64,000 bases of DNA from Cheiracanthium punctorium (GCA_038373885.1 JAWZYV010019913.1:484001-548000); one strand, 5' to 3'; shown: positions 1-10,196, counted from the first letter of the stretch. Notes: generated from the letters alone by a model not told the origin. Numbers and translations are program-made.

Positions 1-59
1 CTCATGGGGGCTTGTGACACCCCCCCCCCCATCCTGCCCCCACCTTGGCTACGCCACTG
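1..59. mobile_element. hAT-type MITE right end, cut by window start
   Basis: The segment ends TGGCTACGCCACTG, the reverse complement of a CAGTGGCGTAGCCA terminus common on hAT-type miniature elements. A C11 tract (20-30) lies just inside, as in other MITEs here. The left end is outside the window, so no target duplication can be checked. Confidence 0.5.
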
Positions 60-65
60 TATTAT

Positions 66-440
66 ACAGTAACATAGCTGACTTTATTGGAAAAATAAAT
101 GTTACAAGTTTTGTTTCATAAATGTTCAATATCTGAGATTTTCGCGATGCGGCAGTGTGTGTGTGGTGTTAAGGCCAATTATCTGCTCAAGGGATCTAGG
201 CCTAGGGGGAGGGGAACTGCCCTCTAGGATAGGGGGCAGTCCCCCCTATGCAGACGAGGTGACCACGGAGAGGAGTCAGGAGAGCGAGTTGGCCACGGAA
301 GAACGCGATTCAGAACCTCGACCAATCCAACGCGCGTAATCGACGCGAAAGCTCGTTATTTGTGAAACAAAACTTGTAACGCTTCTTTCTCCAATAAAGT
401 CAACTTTATTGCTGTATTGGTAATTTTTATAAGCCTTCCG
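66..440. repeat. Inverted pair of the 'AATAAAGTCAACTTTATTG' dispersed repeat
   Basis: A roughly 60-bp segment at 66-125 (minus) recurs inverted at 356-415, both carrying GAAACAAAACTTGTAAC followed by CCAATAAAGTCA. Further copies lie at 660-735 and 23190-23250. The 230 bp between the arms hold no recognisable gene. The copy at 23.2 kb forms one end of a TA-flanked MITE (22778-23310), so these are probably scraps of that MITE family. Confidence 0.55.
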
Positions 441-466
441 AGTCCGGGGGGGGGGGATTGTGACTC

Positions 467-484
467 ATATATATATATATATAT
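467..484. repeat. (AT)9 microsatellite
   Basis: Uninterrupted AT dinucleotides, preceded by a G11 tract at 446-456. Confidence 0.9.
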
Positions 485-654
485 GGTATAATTTGGTTCA
501 CTGTATTTCGATTTTCCTACTGTTTGGCCCTCTGATTCTGATATATGCATCAGAATCAATCAGGGGTTTTCCTACGACGTCTGTCATTTTTGCAGAAATA
601 TTGTTTACGTTTTACTTATTAACTAAATATATATATATGTATGCATGTATGTAT

Positions 655-785
655 ACAGGAAGCTCGTAATTTGTGAAACAAAACTTATAATGTTTCTTTC
701 TCTAGTAAAGTCAACTTTCTTGCTGTAGCTGTATTAGTAATGTATATTATTCTTTATAAGACTTCCAAATCCGGGAGAGAATCTT
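655..785 (+). repeat. Third copy of the 'AAAGTCAACTTT' repeat
   Basis: Direct-orientation copy of the 356-455 segment. It has the same GTGAAACAAAACTT and AAGTCAACTTT blocks and the same ATAAGRCTTCCRARTCCGGG-like tail. It extends the paralogy to about 120 bp and matches 23190-23312. Confidence 0.6.
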
Positions 786-789
786 GACA

Positions 790-1640
790 TACCCGCATTT
801 ATTTTTTTGTTCCTTATTGGGTTACTGGGAAGCACTTCAGAGCCAGTGCCGAATCTAGAGTTCAGACTCAGCAAAGCGTTTGGCCTTTACTGTCTTAATT
901 TTGGCGCCCACTTTCTGTGGAACCATAGGATTTTGACGCCCCCCTCTCTATACGACGCCCGGGGCGCGTGCCGCGCTGAACCCTCCGCCACACCATTTGC
1001 GGTCCACGCACGGTCGGTCAGACAAACAACCCGAAATCGTAATCCTAAACTCTTTTTACAGACAGGTGGAAACAGTATTTTTTTCTTTTTTTTTTTTTTT
1101 AAGAGAGAGGAATAAGTCTTAATCAGTATACTTGCGTCGTATTGTTTGATAATTTATTCCAAGTGTCTAGACTATAGCTTAACGGATGGCTTTGCATGGG
1201 AAGGTAACTTCGTATTGAAGAGGAAGCACAGACAGAAAAAGAAAAGAAAAGCAAATACAGAAGGACAAGAAACAAACGGATGGGGATGATCTTTTAGAAA
1301 GTTCGGAAATATGTGTCAGGGGTAAATAAATTGTCATCGAAATCGATTTGTTTCCATCCTTGTTGTTTCACATTCATTCTCTCTCAGTTTTTACCGGACA
1401 CAAACAATGATAAGGTTGCTTCAGCTTATTGCCCCCCCCCTCCCGCACCTCCTTTCTTACCTCGTATGTCACTCAAACAAAAGATGGGTATGAATAAAAT
1501 TATCCAGAAGGACTGAGGGGGGGGGGAACACGATGTCTTGCGTTAAGGTTGTTCTTTTCAAAAAATCAAGCAACTTTTGAAGTATGTTTTTCTTTTTTAA
1601 GATGAATTTAATTGCGATAGAGATTCGAAGAGAATCCTGC
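790..1640. other. Gene-free stretch with MITE scraps and simple tracts
   Basis: No credible coding sequence. GC-rich fragments around 840-1010 (TTAATTTTGGCGCC, GACGCCCCC) resemble those at 9280-9370 and are probably eroded MITE ends. Short T- and A-rich tracts lie near 1077-1110, a C tract near 1431-1440 and a G11 tract at 1517-1527. Confidence 0.5.
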
Positions 1641-2215
1641 TGTTTTCTTCACAAGCAGAAGTTCGTACGAGTATAAACTGCGAATCCAGAACAGTTACAG
1701 ACGAAACACTCAGGAAAATATATTAAATAATAACCGCCTCCGGCGACCAGCTGGTTCGCCATCTTAATAAATTTTGTTCGGAGAGAATCCTGTTCCTCAC
1801 CGGCTTCCTTGGCACTGAAATCTCTCAGATTGTGAATGGAATTGAAAATTAAGATGGTTACAAACAGGAGCGGCCCTAAAGTGTCGCCCCTTGCTAATAT
1901 AAAAAAGACGCCCCCTTTTATGCTGTACTTAGTGTTGGTGTTCGAAATGACGCCCCTTTGAAACCGGCGCCCAGATGCGATTCTTATTGTTTCGGGCCGC
2001 CCTGATTGCAAAAATAAGATGGTTAAATGATAAAAACATACAAAAAGGAACAAATTAATTTCGTCCTATATTAATTCTGAAGAGCTTCTGAATATATTGG
2101 ACTTTATCAAAAAACGGAAAGGGGAAAAAAAAAAGTAAGAAAATCTGAAACACTTTCAGATTTTAAAAACGCACTAAAGTGCTATATATTAAAAGCGTAT
2201 TATAATCCATGGGTC
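1640..2215 (-). repeat. Dispersed repeat copy 1, host of a hAT-type MITE
   Basis: This segment matches 37155-37645 in opposite orientation over its whole length, including the MITE at 1865-2004. A conserved frame (peptide DFSAKEAGEEQDSL) occurs in both copies, hinting that the host repeat derives from a coding element, which I cannot identify. Its upstream block shares the stretch TCTGAAACACTTTCAGATTTT with the Helitron fragment at 27776, so a link to that Helitron family is possible but unproven. Confidence 0.7.
1865..2004. mobile_element. hAT-type MITE nested in dispersed repeat (copy 1)
   Basis: Ends CAGGAGCGGCCCT and, inverted, CAGGGCGGCCCGA. Flanking 8-mers GTTACAAA (1857-1864) and ATTGCAAA (2005-2012) match at 6 of 8 positions, fitting a decayed 8-bp hAT target duplication. 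The same insertion at the same site is seen in the paralogue at 37339-37494. Confidence 0.75.
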
Positions 2216-2480
2216 TTCCCTATTTTCGTTTCTTATTTCATTAAGTTGGAAAGTATATCATTATTCATGAGTGTGATTAAACAAAATTGAAATTGATATT
2301 TCTGACATCCTTTTTCTGGATGTAATACATTAGAAATAGATGGAGAAAAGCTGCGCAGAAAAATTCACGGTTCCAAATGAATTTTTTCGGTAGCTCCTAA
2401 AATAATTCGAATTTCGAAAAAATCGCTCACAGACAAACAAACAAACTAACTAACGGACAGTTTACACATTGTTTCATTTA
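2141..2480. repeat. Helitron-associated repeat tail
   Basis: 2141-2275 matches 27776-27900, which lies next to a Helitron helicase fragment. Shared features are ACACTTTCAGATTTTAAA, GTGCTATATATTAAAA and ATTAAGTTGGAAAGT. The tail carries ACAAACAAACAAACTAACTAAC near 2436-2455. No coding content is seen. Confidence 0.45.
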
Positions 2481-2639
2481 TATAGAAGATAGATACGGTA
2501 TACTGCAATATTTCTTTTAATGGACAATTCTTCGGCCCAATTCTGAAGGCGAATTTTGTGCTTTAGAATTTTTTTTTTTTTTCTGAAAGTTGTCCAAGAC
2601 ATATAGGTTGACTGTTCATATAATTTTTTTTCTCCAATG

Positions 2640-2860
2640 GCCGGCCACTGCCTTGGAAGGCTTTGGCCACAACGGGCCGGAATTGTTGGCCACTTTATTA
2701 TGGGGGTTCCTAGTAAGTGGACCAACGGCATCCCCTATGAAGAGACGGACAAACGACAACCACGCCCAGTCAGGGATCGAACCCCGACCCCCGGGAGTTG
2801 AACCCCAGAAGAGTCAAAACCGTAGTACGGTCCTTTACCCACCATACAATCCAGTCGACC
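2640..2860 (-). mobile_element. tRNA-derived SINE (minus strand)
   Basis: Read on the minus strand from about 2860, a tRNA-like head has an A-box-like TGGATTGTATGGTGGG and B-box-like GGTTCAACTCC and GGTTCGATCCC. A non-tRNA body follows to about 2640. No true tRNA fold is supported, so a SINE fits better than a tRNA gene. A 12-T tract lies about 60 bp beyond the body on the plus strand. Confidence 0.55.
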
Positions 2861-2972
2861 TGTTCATATAAGTACATAGTGCAATATGCGAAGAAGAGTT
2901 AGCAATTTTTTGGAGTGTTTAACGCACCAATAATTTGGTTCTAAATCTGCTCAGAAGTCCGGTGATACCTTT

Positions 2973-3970
2973 CAGTGGCAGCCCGTGGTCAAAACTGTCA
3001 GTGCAGCCGGAAGCATATGAGCCCCCTCCCCCTCCTCCGGACAGGAATAGAAAATCTTTGTTACTGAATTCGAAAGCTGGCGGATTACGCCCTCACCGAG
3101 ACAAAAAAAGAAAGAAATTACATAAAAAATGTAAGAGATCCTATTTTACTTCCAAAAATGGACATAAATTTCAACCAGCCGCTCTTATCCTCAAAATTGC
3201 ATTAATCCGTGTCTGATTCGAAGTTTCCTTAGAATTTTCTTTTGTAACGATAACTTGAGAAGAAAAGAGAAAAAAAAGAAAAATTACTTATTTTTTATAA
3301 GTCAAATCAATCCTCCTTTCTTTTAAACTTGCGAATCGTTCAGTGATGCCCTCATAAAAAGGCGTTGTTTTAATTCAGATATCAATAATTTTAAAAGCTC
3401 TTTAAAATTTCCCATGTTTAAAGAATTTTCTCGCTCGCCATGTCCTCTAAATGCCAGTTCTTGCTTACTTAAAAACAATACTGCTTTGATGGGCGTCTAT
3501 TCAGGCTTACCTTCTTGATATAAATCTTGCAATATAAAGTCGAGAGTTTTCCGAACATATAGTGAGTCAAATTCACAAGTGCAGCCGTCGTTTCAAAATC
3601 TTTCATCAGCTGAGTCTTAGCTACGTACCACCATTATAGCCTATGCAAGAGGGGCTGCTTACGTAGTCATTGTCATGGCAATGGTGCTGCCAATTTTCTT
3701 ATCAGCGCTCTGGGCTGAACCAAAGATTTTCCCAATTGAATTGCGGGAAGATTAAAGTGCTTTTTTTCTGAATGAGCGATCCGGCCACAATACGGTTTTT
3801 TTGTTTGGTTCTTTTTTTTTTTTTTTTTGAGATTTTTTTTAATTACCGTACGAATTCCATAATTCTAATCTGAATTTAGGAAAATTAGTAGAATAAATTA
3901 TTTTAAAGTATGTGCTGATAATTTCAAGTGCAGCCCGGCTGTACTTGCTGTATCCCACGAGCCGCCACTG
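2973..3970. mobile_element. hAT-type element, 998 bp, perfect 8-bp TSD
   Basis: Ends CAGTGGCAGCCCGTGG and, inverted, CAGTGGCGGCTCGTGG match at 14 of 16 positions. The flanks are ATACCTTT at 2965-2972 and ATACCTTT at 3971-3978, an exact 8-bp duplication. No transposase reading frame is present, so it is non-autonomous. The segment 3120-3215 resembles 23040-23160, showing shared sequence with a MITE there. Confidence 0.85.
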
Positions 3971-4028
3971 ATACCTTTAATTTTTTTTAAAGACACATCA
4001 TTTAAAGGCCGTTATCCAGGCCAGGACT

Positions 4029-4374
4029 CAAGGCCTGACTATCGCACGGGCACTTGGCGGAAATGCCCTGGGCACATGGGCGCCTGCAGCATACAGCAAG
4101 GGCCCCCCCCCTGGATTTTTGTTTGCAGTGTTTTCCTTTGCTTTTTTGCTCTTTCCAACATGGTAACCATACGTTGAAGTAGTCTTTGCCCCCCCCCCTC
4201 CCTGGGAAATATTCTGCCGGCGCCCATGCCTGAGCACACATGTAAGAAATAGACTAAAAAATAAAGTTTAAGGCTATATATATAGGGGCACAAAAATCAC
4301 GCCTGCTTATATATAGAGGCACAAAATTTTAAAAGTGCCCTGGGCAAAAAAAAAAATGTTATAGTCAGGCCCTG
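4029..4374. mobile_element. Middle hAT-type MITE of the nest (GGGCCTGACTAT family)
   Basis: Ends CAAGGCCTGACTAT and CAGGGCCTGACTAT. Flanking 8-mers CCAGGACT (4021-4028) and CCCGGACT (4375-4382) match at 7 of 8. The interior shares the phrase 'GGGGCACAAAA' and CCCTGGGCA blocks with 19400-19581, 52954-53129 and 63866-64000, defining a family. The element landed inside the left terminus of the outer MITE. Confidence 0.8.
4075..4228. mobile_element. Inner MITE of the nest (CATGGGCGCCGGCA family)
   Basis: Ends CATGGGCGCCTGCA and, inverted, CATGGGCGCCGGCA. Flanks are CCTGGGCA (4067-4074) and CCTGAGCA (4229-4236), 7 of 8. The interior is the reverse complement of 41972-42147, sharing GAATATTTCCC, GGTTACCATGTTGG and GAGCAAAAAAGCAA. 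Youngest of the three nested insertions. Confidence 0.85.
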
Positions 4375-5021
4375 CCCGGACTGACCAGGTCGGAGATTTC
4401 CGTGAGCCTCGGCCCAAGGGGGCCCAGGAGAGGCCTCCCAGAAATGGAAATAACTACTTAGAGTAATTTGACATGTATCAGAGTAATATATGAATAATTT
4501 GGTTATTTATTTCCAGGAAATCTTACGCTTTTACAGATTGGCGCAGCGGAGCACCACACAGACCCCGCGAATCGGGGGCCCCCAGAAGAGTCGGAGCTCC
4601 CAAAAGCTTTAAAATAGTTAAATAAGGTTTTTAGGCACAGAAGCCTAATTTTCAAGTATTACTACATATTCTAATATTCTGTTCCCTCTAAATTACCCAG
4701 TAAGGGGCCCCCTTTTCAATCTCTATCCGAGGGCCCCCAAAAGGAGCCAGTCCGGGCCTGCTGTTATCTGATTCGGTGCGGAGAGAAGGTAGTTCACGTC
4801 ACCATTTGCGTACTTTAGAATTTCTCGTTACTCTTTCCGTTTCCGATTCCTTGTTTGTTTTTGATAGAAATTGCCATAGTTGGCTTATGTTTCAATGGGG
4901 GCCAAAATGGCCTCTCCTAGGGAATGATGTACTCCAACGGAGGTGTTTAACCCCAGTCTCGTCCACAGAGGTCAATGAGCTTGGATCTTCGTTAAAAGAA
5001 AAGCCGGATTAAGCCTTACAG

Positions 5022-5208
5022 CAGAGCCTTATTATCGCATGGGCAAATCGGGACTTTGCCCAGGGTCCCCGGCTCGAAAGAGCCCCCAATTTCTTGTTCT
5101 GAAATATACCTTTTATATCAAAATTTTATGAAAAATAAAACAAATTTCATAGATAGGGGCCCCAAATTCATCAATGCCTGGGCCCCCGTTGGTCATAATC
5201 AGACTCTG
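5022..5208. mobile_element. hAT-type MITE, 187 bp
   Basis: Left end CAGAGCCTTATTATC and inverted right end CAGAGTCTGATTATG. Flanking 8-mers CCTTACAG (5014-5021) and CCTTGCAG (5209-5216) match at 7 of 8. Interior phrases such as GGGGCCCC and 'GCATGGGCA' relate it to the GGGCCTGACTAT family. Confidence 0.75.
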
Positions 5209-5216
5209 CCTTGCAG

Positions 5217-5639
5217 GGGCCGATAGGCTAAAAAATTTTCTGGGGGCTCTTCTACACAAATTAGGGATGGATGCGAGTCGAGATGAGATAGAAATATACA
5301 GATTTTTTTGCGACACAAGACAAGGATTTTTATCATTACAATGTACAGTTTTTTTGAGAGACGAGATAAAGCTTTTCGGCAGCTTCGCCAGACGAGAAGG
5401 GCTTATTTTTCGTCTCAGCGTCGATCCCTAACAAAAATTGTCTAAGCTTGAGGGCTCTATGTGAATTTCTTTTCTAAGCCTTCTTTGACAATAACAGGCT
5501 CTCCCCTGGACCAACATAACACATGGGCTTAGACAATTGACTTAGACAAGAGACTGGGTATAATTACATAATTATTAGCTTGCGAAGCTATATGTTATGC
5601 TGTGAAATATAAATCTTCCCTATTTTGGTAAACGGAATA
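5217..5639. other. Gene-free spacer
   Basis: No recognisable gene, repeat terminus or RNA. Reading frames are short and overlap on both strands. Confidence 0.5.
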
Positions 5640-5948
5640 TACAGTGCGCGAAAAAAGTATAAGGACAACATTTAATTGCATGAAAATATGCTTTATTTCC
5701 ATTTCACCTAAAAGAAATTTTTATATTTCTTACTTCTGCTGCATATGTTTGTGATAACACTTATACCACATAAAAAACAAAATTTAGCTTCAAAATATTG
5801 TGTTAGGTTGAGCCTGTAGGTAATGTGCAGAAATTTGTATACAGCCCCAATGCAGATAAAAAGCCTTTATTAAGAAAGTGCGATTCCAGAAAAATCTGCA
5901 GGTGTTAAAAACCGTTCATTAGTGACCACCTGAAGGTCGACTAAAAAC

Positions 5949-6170
5949 ATGCGGTATTCTCAAAAGAATTTAGCACAAAAGTTGCGTCAGGAGTTTAATA
6001 AAAGCAAGTCTCAAAAATATACGGAATTGAACAGAATAAGGGATAATGTTGGAAGGAATGGAATTCATGCACGTGCAAAAGTCATTGATATCATAGAAAA
6101 GTGTACTTCAGCTAAATGTCAGGACAGGAAATTTATTAATAATTTTAAGCGTTGCGCTCGGAAGAGTTAA
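5949..6170 (+). other. Unrecognised 73-codon reading frame inside the Tc3-like element
   Basis: The frame begins MRYSQKNLAQKLRQEFNKS and ends KRCARKS. It is lysine/arginine-rich (basic) with three cysteines, and has no family motif I recognise. It starts about 300 bp inside the left terminus, much as the transposase starts about 310 bp inside the right one. A second frame at 6211-6393 follows. It may be chance or part of an unidentified inserted sequence; no function is claimed. Confidence 0.2.
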
Positions 6171-7455
6171 AAGAAATCTTGGTGAAAGTCGAACATATAA
6201 ATTTCATCTTTTGGCGTTCTTTGAAAAGAGTGGGAAAAACGAATGTTCGCTAGCTAGAAATCATTTTTGTGTATCGCGGGACGCCTTGCAGTTTTACAAT
6301 AGAGTAACCGCGAAAGAGGGGGAATCATTGAATGCATATGACCTGTTGTGGTCAGGGCGCAATTTGCGGGAAGCTTTTGATGTTGGTCGGTGAGAATTCG
6401 TAGGCAAAGCTTCAGAAAAGGAAAACATATAATAAACATCAAGGGGAGAAAAATTGAAAATAAAATTTAAGAAAAACATGGAGGTGTTGACGATAAGGCT
6501 GTAGATTTCCAATGAGAAAGTGTGAGAATTGAGAAATAACCAATGGCAAGTTAGAGAGAGGTAAATTTCGGGCAAAAGAGTTAGTAACTGGTCGGTTTAG
6601 GAGAATTAGGAGCCACAGAGTGGCTAAACTAATTATTTACGAGTTTAGGGAAGAAAAATGGGGGACGAAGATTTGAGCAAAACTGGACTGCACAGCCAGA
6701 GAAGGCAGATTTTTCAGTAGATTTTCTCAGATTTTTTCAGATTTCTCAGAGTTTCTTAGAGTTTGAGATTTTTCATCGTTTGCAAAGGTTTTCTTAGTGT
6801 ATTAATTTTTCGTCGTTTAAGAACTTTCAGAATTTTATTTATGTAATCCTCATTAGTGGATATTTAAATAAGTGTGTTAAAAAATAAAACTAAAGATGAC
6901 CATCCCTTCTCTGCACCGGATTACAGGTAAATCCAGTTGCCATCAATCAATTAAAGAGTGACAAATTTGTAATAATTAATAATATTGTTTATTATTGCTA
7001 AAGTAGTTAGAATGTGTTTTGGTAAACAATAATAATTTAATTGTTCTAAATTAAGCCATTTTCGAGATCAGTTTAAATATTTTTGTAAATGTAAATAAGA
7101 TTTTTATATTTAATAAATATTTGTTATAGTTAATATTTTAAATCCATTTATTTCTTTCGTCAGAAAATGCACAACGCAATGTCAAATTTTATTTTATACT
7201 TATTTAGAACAGTTTAAATAACTTTATGAGTTAAAATAAATTACCGATGGGTCTTTATAACAATGAGTCCAATTATTTCATACCTTATTTCACGGCCAAA
7301 CTAAGGTTTAAATTATTTCATCTATTTATTACATGTTTTAATATGTCACGCATCGTAACAATTGATTTTACAAAATTTAACATTAAAGGAAATACGGAAA
7401 AAATTATAAGGACATGTTCTAAAATACTTAAAAAATGTTTCAATAATCAAGAAAA

Positions 7456-8435
7456 CTATCTTTTTATTTCAATCATTTGAATAAGCCGAGAGGTCACAGA
7501 TCCTGATAGATCTTTTAAAATGTCCACAGATATTTTTTCCCAAGCGCCTTTAATAGCGACGACAAGATTTTGTGTATATTGATACAGTGTGCCGTTTTTA
7601 TAAACTTCTCGGGCTAGAAGTCCCCATAAGTTTTCGATTGGAAGATCGGAACTTCTCGCCGGCCAATCAAGTAAATTTACAGAATTAGCTTCAAACCAGA
7701 GTTTTGTGCTCGTAGAAACGTGTATCGAAGCATTATCCTGCTGAAAAATATAGTCCCCTGAAGTAATTAGTGGCGCTTCAGGTAACAAACTTTCTCCTAA
7801 CATATCAACATACCTGTCCGGATTCATTTTACGGTTGATAAATACAATTGGAGTGGTTCCATTTGCCGCAAAAGCGCCCCATACCATAACCGAGCCACCA
7901 CCATATTGACGCCTGGAAAACACTTTGGTCTTTCGCAGATAATACCAAAAATAACGAAAACCATCAGGTCCATCAAGATTGAACTTTTTTTCGTCCGAAA
8001 AAATTACATCAGCCCACTTTTGACCAAGAGAAATGTATTTTTTGGCAAAGTCAACTCTTCTTTTCTTATGATGATTTGTAAGAGGGGGGCGTGACACTAA
8101 TTTCCCATAAGAAACTTGAGGATGTTTACTCAAAACATTTTGAACAGTCCTTGTTGAGCATGGTAAACTTAAATTTTGTCTAACTTCATTTGCGGTTTCT
8201 TTTTTCTCGCAAGCTCTCCTTACAATCCTTCTTTTTTTTTTTGTCGACGAGTGAGAATTTCTGGTTCCTCAGTTCTCTTTTTTATACCATATATCCCAGG
8301 ATTTTTTAGAAAATTATAAACCACCGTTTTAGATCTCTTGATTCTTTTTGAAATTTCCCATCCACTTAATCCACATTTTCGAAAAGCAACAATTTTTCCT
8401 TTTAAAGAGTCAGAAAGTTGAGTTCCTTTGGGCAT
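7456..8435 (-). pseudogene. Tc3-like transposase, frameshifted
   Basis: On the minus strand the ATG at 8435 opens a basic N-terminal helix-turn-helix (MPKGTQLSDSLKG, then GLSGWEISKRIKRSKT), typical of Tc1/Tc3 paired-like DNA-binding domains. The frame is lost in an A-rich run near 8225-8240. A second frame picks up the specificity and catalytic part, with its longest ATG-initiated stretch at 8133-7456. DDE signatures are visible: FSDEKKFNLDGPDG (first Asp), FQQDNASIHVS (second Asp) and SSDLPIENLWG (Glu). GGGSVMVWGAF and VFINRKMNPDRYVDML support a Tc3 relationship. The usual Asn in the 'DLNPIENLW' motif is missing, a one-codon deletion. The enzyme would cut and paste its own element in the nucleus; this copy should be inactive because of the frameshift. 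Confidence is high for the family, moderate for the exact boundaries. Confidence 0.92.
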
Positions 8436-8778
8436 CGTTAAAAATTCACACTGAAAGTTGCCGAGTGGGAAATTCTTTTTGCAAATGAATATTTTAACTC
8501 GGAATTGTCATTTTATGCTTTCAAATATGCAAATTTTTAAATAAATACCGGGGAAAAAGCAATGTCCTTATACTTTTTTCCGTTTTCATTTAGGTTTAAA
8601 AATCAAAATTTAAATTTTAGCAGATTTAAAACTGAAAATTTTAATTACTTTACGCATGAAATATCTTAGTTTTACTTCTATTTTTGCTGTAAAAATTTGC
8701 ATACGATTCTGTAAACAAGGCTTCTAGATTTGGCGATTTTTCGCGTGTCCTTATACTTTTTTTGCGCACTGCAGTTAA

Positions 8779-9043
8779 CCCTTTAAGACCTGGACATTTT
8801 TTCGCAACAAAAAACCATTTGAGTACAGGAAAAATTTCTTATTTTAGTTTTGTTAATAACTCATTAAGTTTATGGAATAACACATAACTCAAAAGAAAAA
8901 TATGAGAAATTATTATTTTATACCCGATTCACTTCTTATGAAGAATAAGCTTTTATACATGAATTCGACTTAAAAAATATGACTTACACATTTTTAGAGG
9001 ATGTAGATGACCTAGACAATTGTGTAGGTCAAGGCTTAAAGGG
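8779..9043. mobile_element. piggyBac-like MITE with TTAA target sites
   Basis: TTAA at 8775-8778 and at 9044-9047 flank inverted ends CCCTTTAAGACCT and CCCTTTAAGCCTT. TTAA duplication and CCCTTT termini are piggyBac hallmarks. It lies 3 bp beyond the right end of the Tc3-like element. No transposase frame. Confidence 0.75.
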
Positions 9044-9047
9044 TTAA

Positions 9048-9575
9048 TAGTAAAAATCAGGGTATAAATCATTATTTATTTAGAATTTCTGCTATACATT
9101 CATGTGCACTACCTTTCAAACTTGTAATGTTATACACAGTTATGTTCTTGATGAGTTGCAATATGTTTCTCCTTTGAGAGAATTTCTTTGGGGATTCCAA
9201 AACAGCAGAGGCCCATAGGCTACTACGTCTGCTGAACCTATGGACAGTGCTGCAACTAAAGCTTACGTCGCCCGGGACAGACCTTAATTTTGGCGCCCTC
9301 CTCAGCACGGGATCAGGGACAAGCCTTAATTTTGGAGCTCCCATCAACGTGATTCCCGGGCCACGTGCCCCGTTTGCAACCCCCCCTCCCCATCTCCCAG
9401 TTTCGGTCCTGCTAATGGGTAATCCGCCTGGACCGAAAGGTTTATGCACGTCCAACGTTCTGTGTACAAATTCTGATTTGATCGAATCCCCCTCGCCCCT
9501 TCTTCGGAAGATTGTAAAGCTGTGCTCTGCATCCCCAGATTCAATCATAAAGACGAAAATGGATGCAAAACAAAC
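9048..9575. other. Gene-free GC-rich repeat scraps
   Basis: CTTAATTTTGGCGCC and CTTAATTTTGGAGC occur 50 bp apart (9280-9340), echoing 895-910. Overlapping frames of 191 and 180 codons on opposite strands have no family motifs and look like chance in GC-richer repeat DNA. Confidence 0.5.
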
Positions 9576-9579
9576 AGCT

Positions 9580-9725
9580 TTATTCATCAAACACTTTACA
9601 CGCGGATTAATCCTCCAAACACGCGCCATGACTTGCGTGACACGCAAGTCATGGGTAAGATATCTCTCATCGATGACTTTAACACGCGTGTTCGGATTAA
9701 TTCGCGTGTCAAGCGTTTGGCCATT
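9580..9725. repeat. Long imperfect inverted repeat with perfect central hairpin
   Basis: CCATGACTTGCGT (9626-9638) and its exact complement (9642-9654) enclose a 3-base loop. Beyond them TACACGCGGATTAATCC on the left pairs with GGATTAATTCGCGTGTC on the right, interrupted by about 30 unpaired bases (9655-9685). A MITE or foldback origin is likely; no target duplication was found. Confidence 0.6.
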
Positions 9726-10049
9726 AAGGGTGAAAGACAGACATTTTCAGTTGTTTACGCTAGGCGAGACAAGTCAGGCCTATTCGTGAGATGGCACAAC
9801 GTTTTATTGTTGATGTGCGAGACGGGGCAGCAGAGTTATCTCGCAGCCATCACCAAATCGAATTTGTTCATATTCTTTAAAATAAATGCATAGGTGGCAC
9901 CTTTATCAAAACATCTTAGCATTTTCACAAAAGTTTTTGATTTTTTCCTCAAATGCAATTATCATTCAGTAACGGGGAAAAAAAGTTATATGGAAACAAC
10001 ACAATTTGGTTTTAAAAAAAGTCTAAAAACGTAATATAACACTGGTCAG

Positions 10050-10079
<30 letters not shown>
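10050..10079. repeat. Poly(A) tract
   Basis: About 30 A residues follow CACTGGTCAG. They could be the tail of a retroposed copy, but no upstream retroposon body or target duplication is evident. Confidence 0.8.
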
Positions 10080-10082
<3 letters not shown>

Positions 10083-10196
10083 TTCGATTTTGTCACTCCT
10101 CCAGCTTCCCCCTTCATGGCTGCTAGTATTTTGACCATCCTTGAAAAATTGCTAGCCACGCTCATGCACCCCCAGTGGCGTATCACAAGTAGGGCA

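Larger units (their letters stand above)
4017..4760. mobile_element. Outer hAT-type MITE of a three-level nest
   Basis: Left end CAGGCCAGGACT is broken at 4028 by the next element and resumes at 4375. Right end inverted reads CAGGCCCGGACTGGC. Target duplications are CCGTTATC (4009-4016) and CTGTTATC (4761-4768), 7 of 8. Without the inserted DNA the element is about 390 bp. No coding capacity. Confidence 0.8.
5642..8771 (-). mobile_element. Tc3-like Tc1/mariner element with IR/DR ends and an expanded left arm
   Basis: Outer termini (5642-5667 and 8746-8771) are inverted copies of CAGTGCGC plus AAAAAGTATAAGGACA, differing at one base of 26. TA precedes the left end; CA follows the right end, a likely mutated target site. 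Inner repeats lie at 7395-7414 and 8563-8582 (19 of 20). The right outer-inner spacing is about 164 bp, the left 1.73 kb, so the left arm holds about 1.5 kb of extra DNA (roughly 5.7-7.39 kb). That DNA includes an unexplained 73-codon frame at 5949-6170. The transposase lies between the inner repeats. Confidence 0.85.

Noticed and set aside
1649..2053. 134-codon frame on the minus strand
   Set aside because: It reads through an inserted MITE; only a short segment is conserved with the other repeat copy.
9072..9789. Overlapping 191- and 180-codon frames on opposite strands
   Set aside because: They lie in GC-richer repeat scraps shared with other places and show no family motif.
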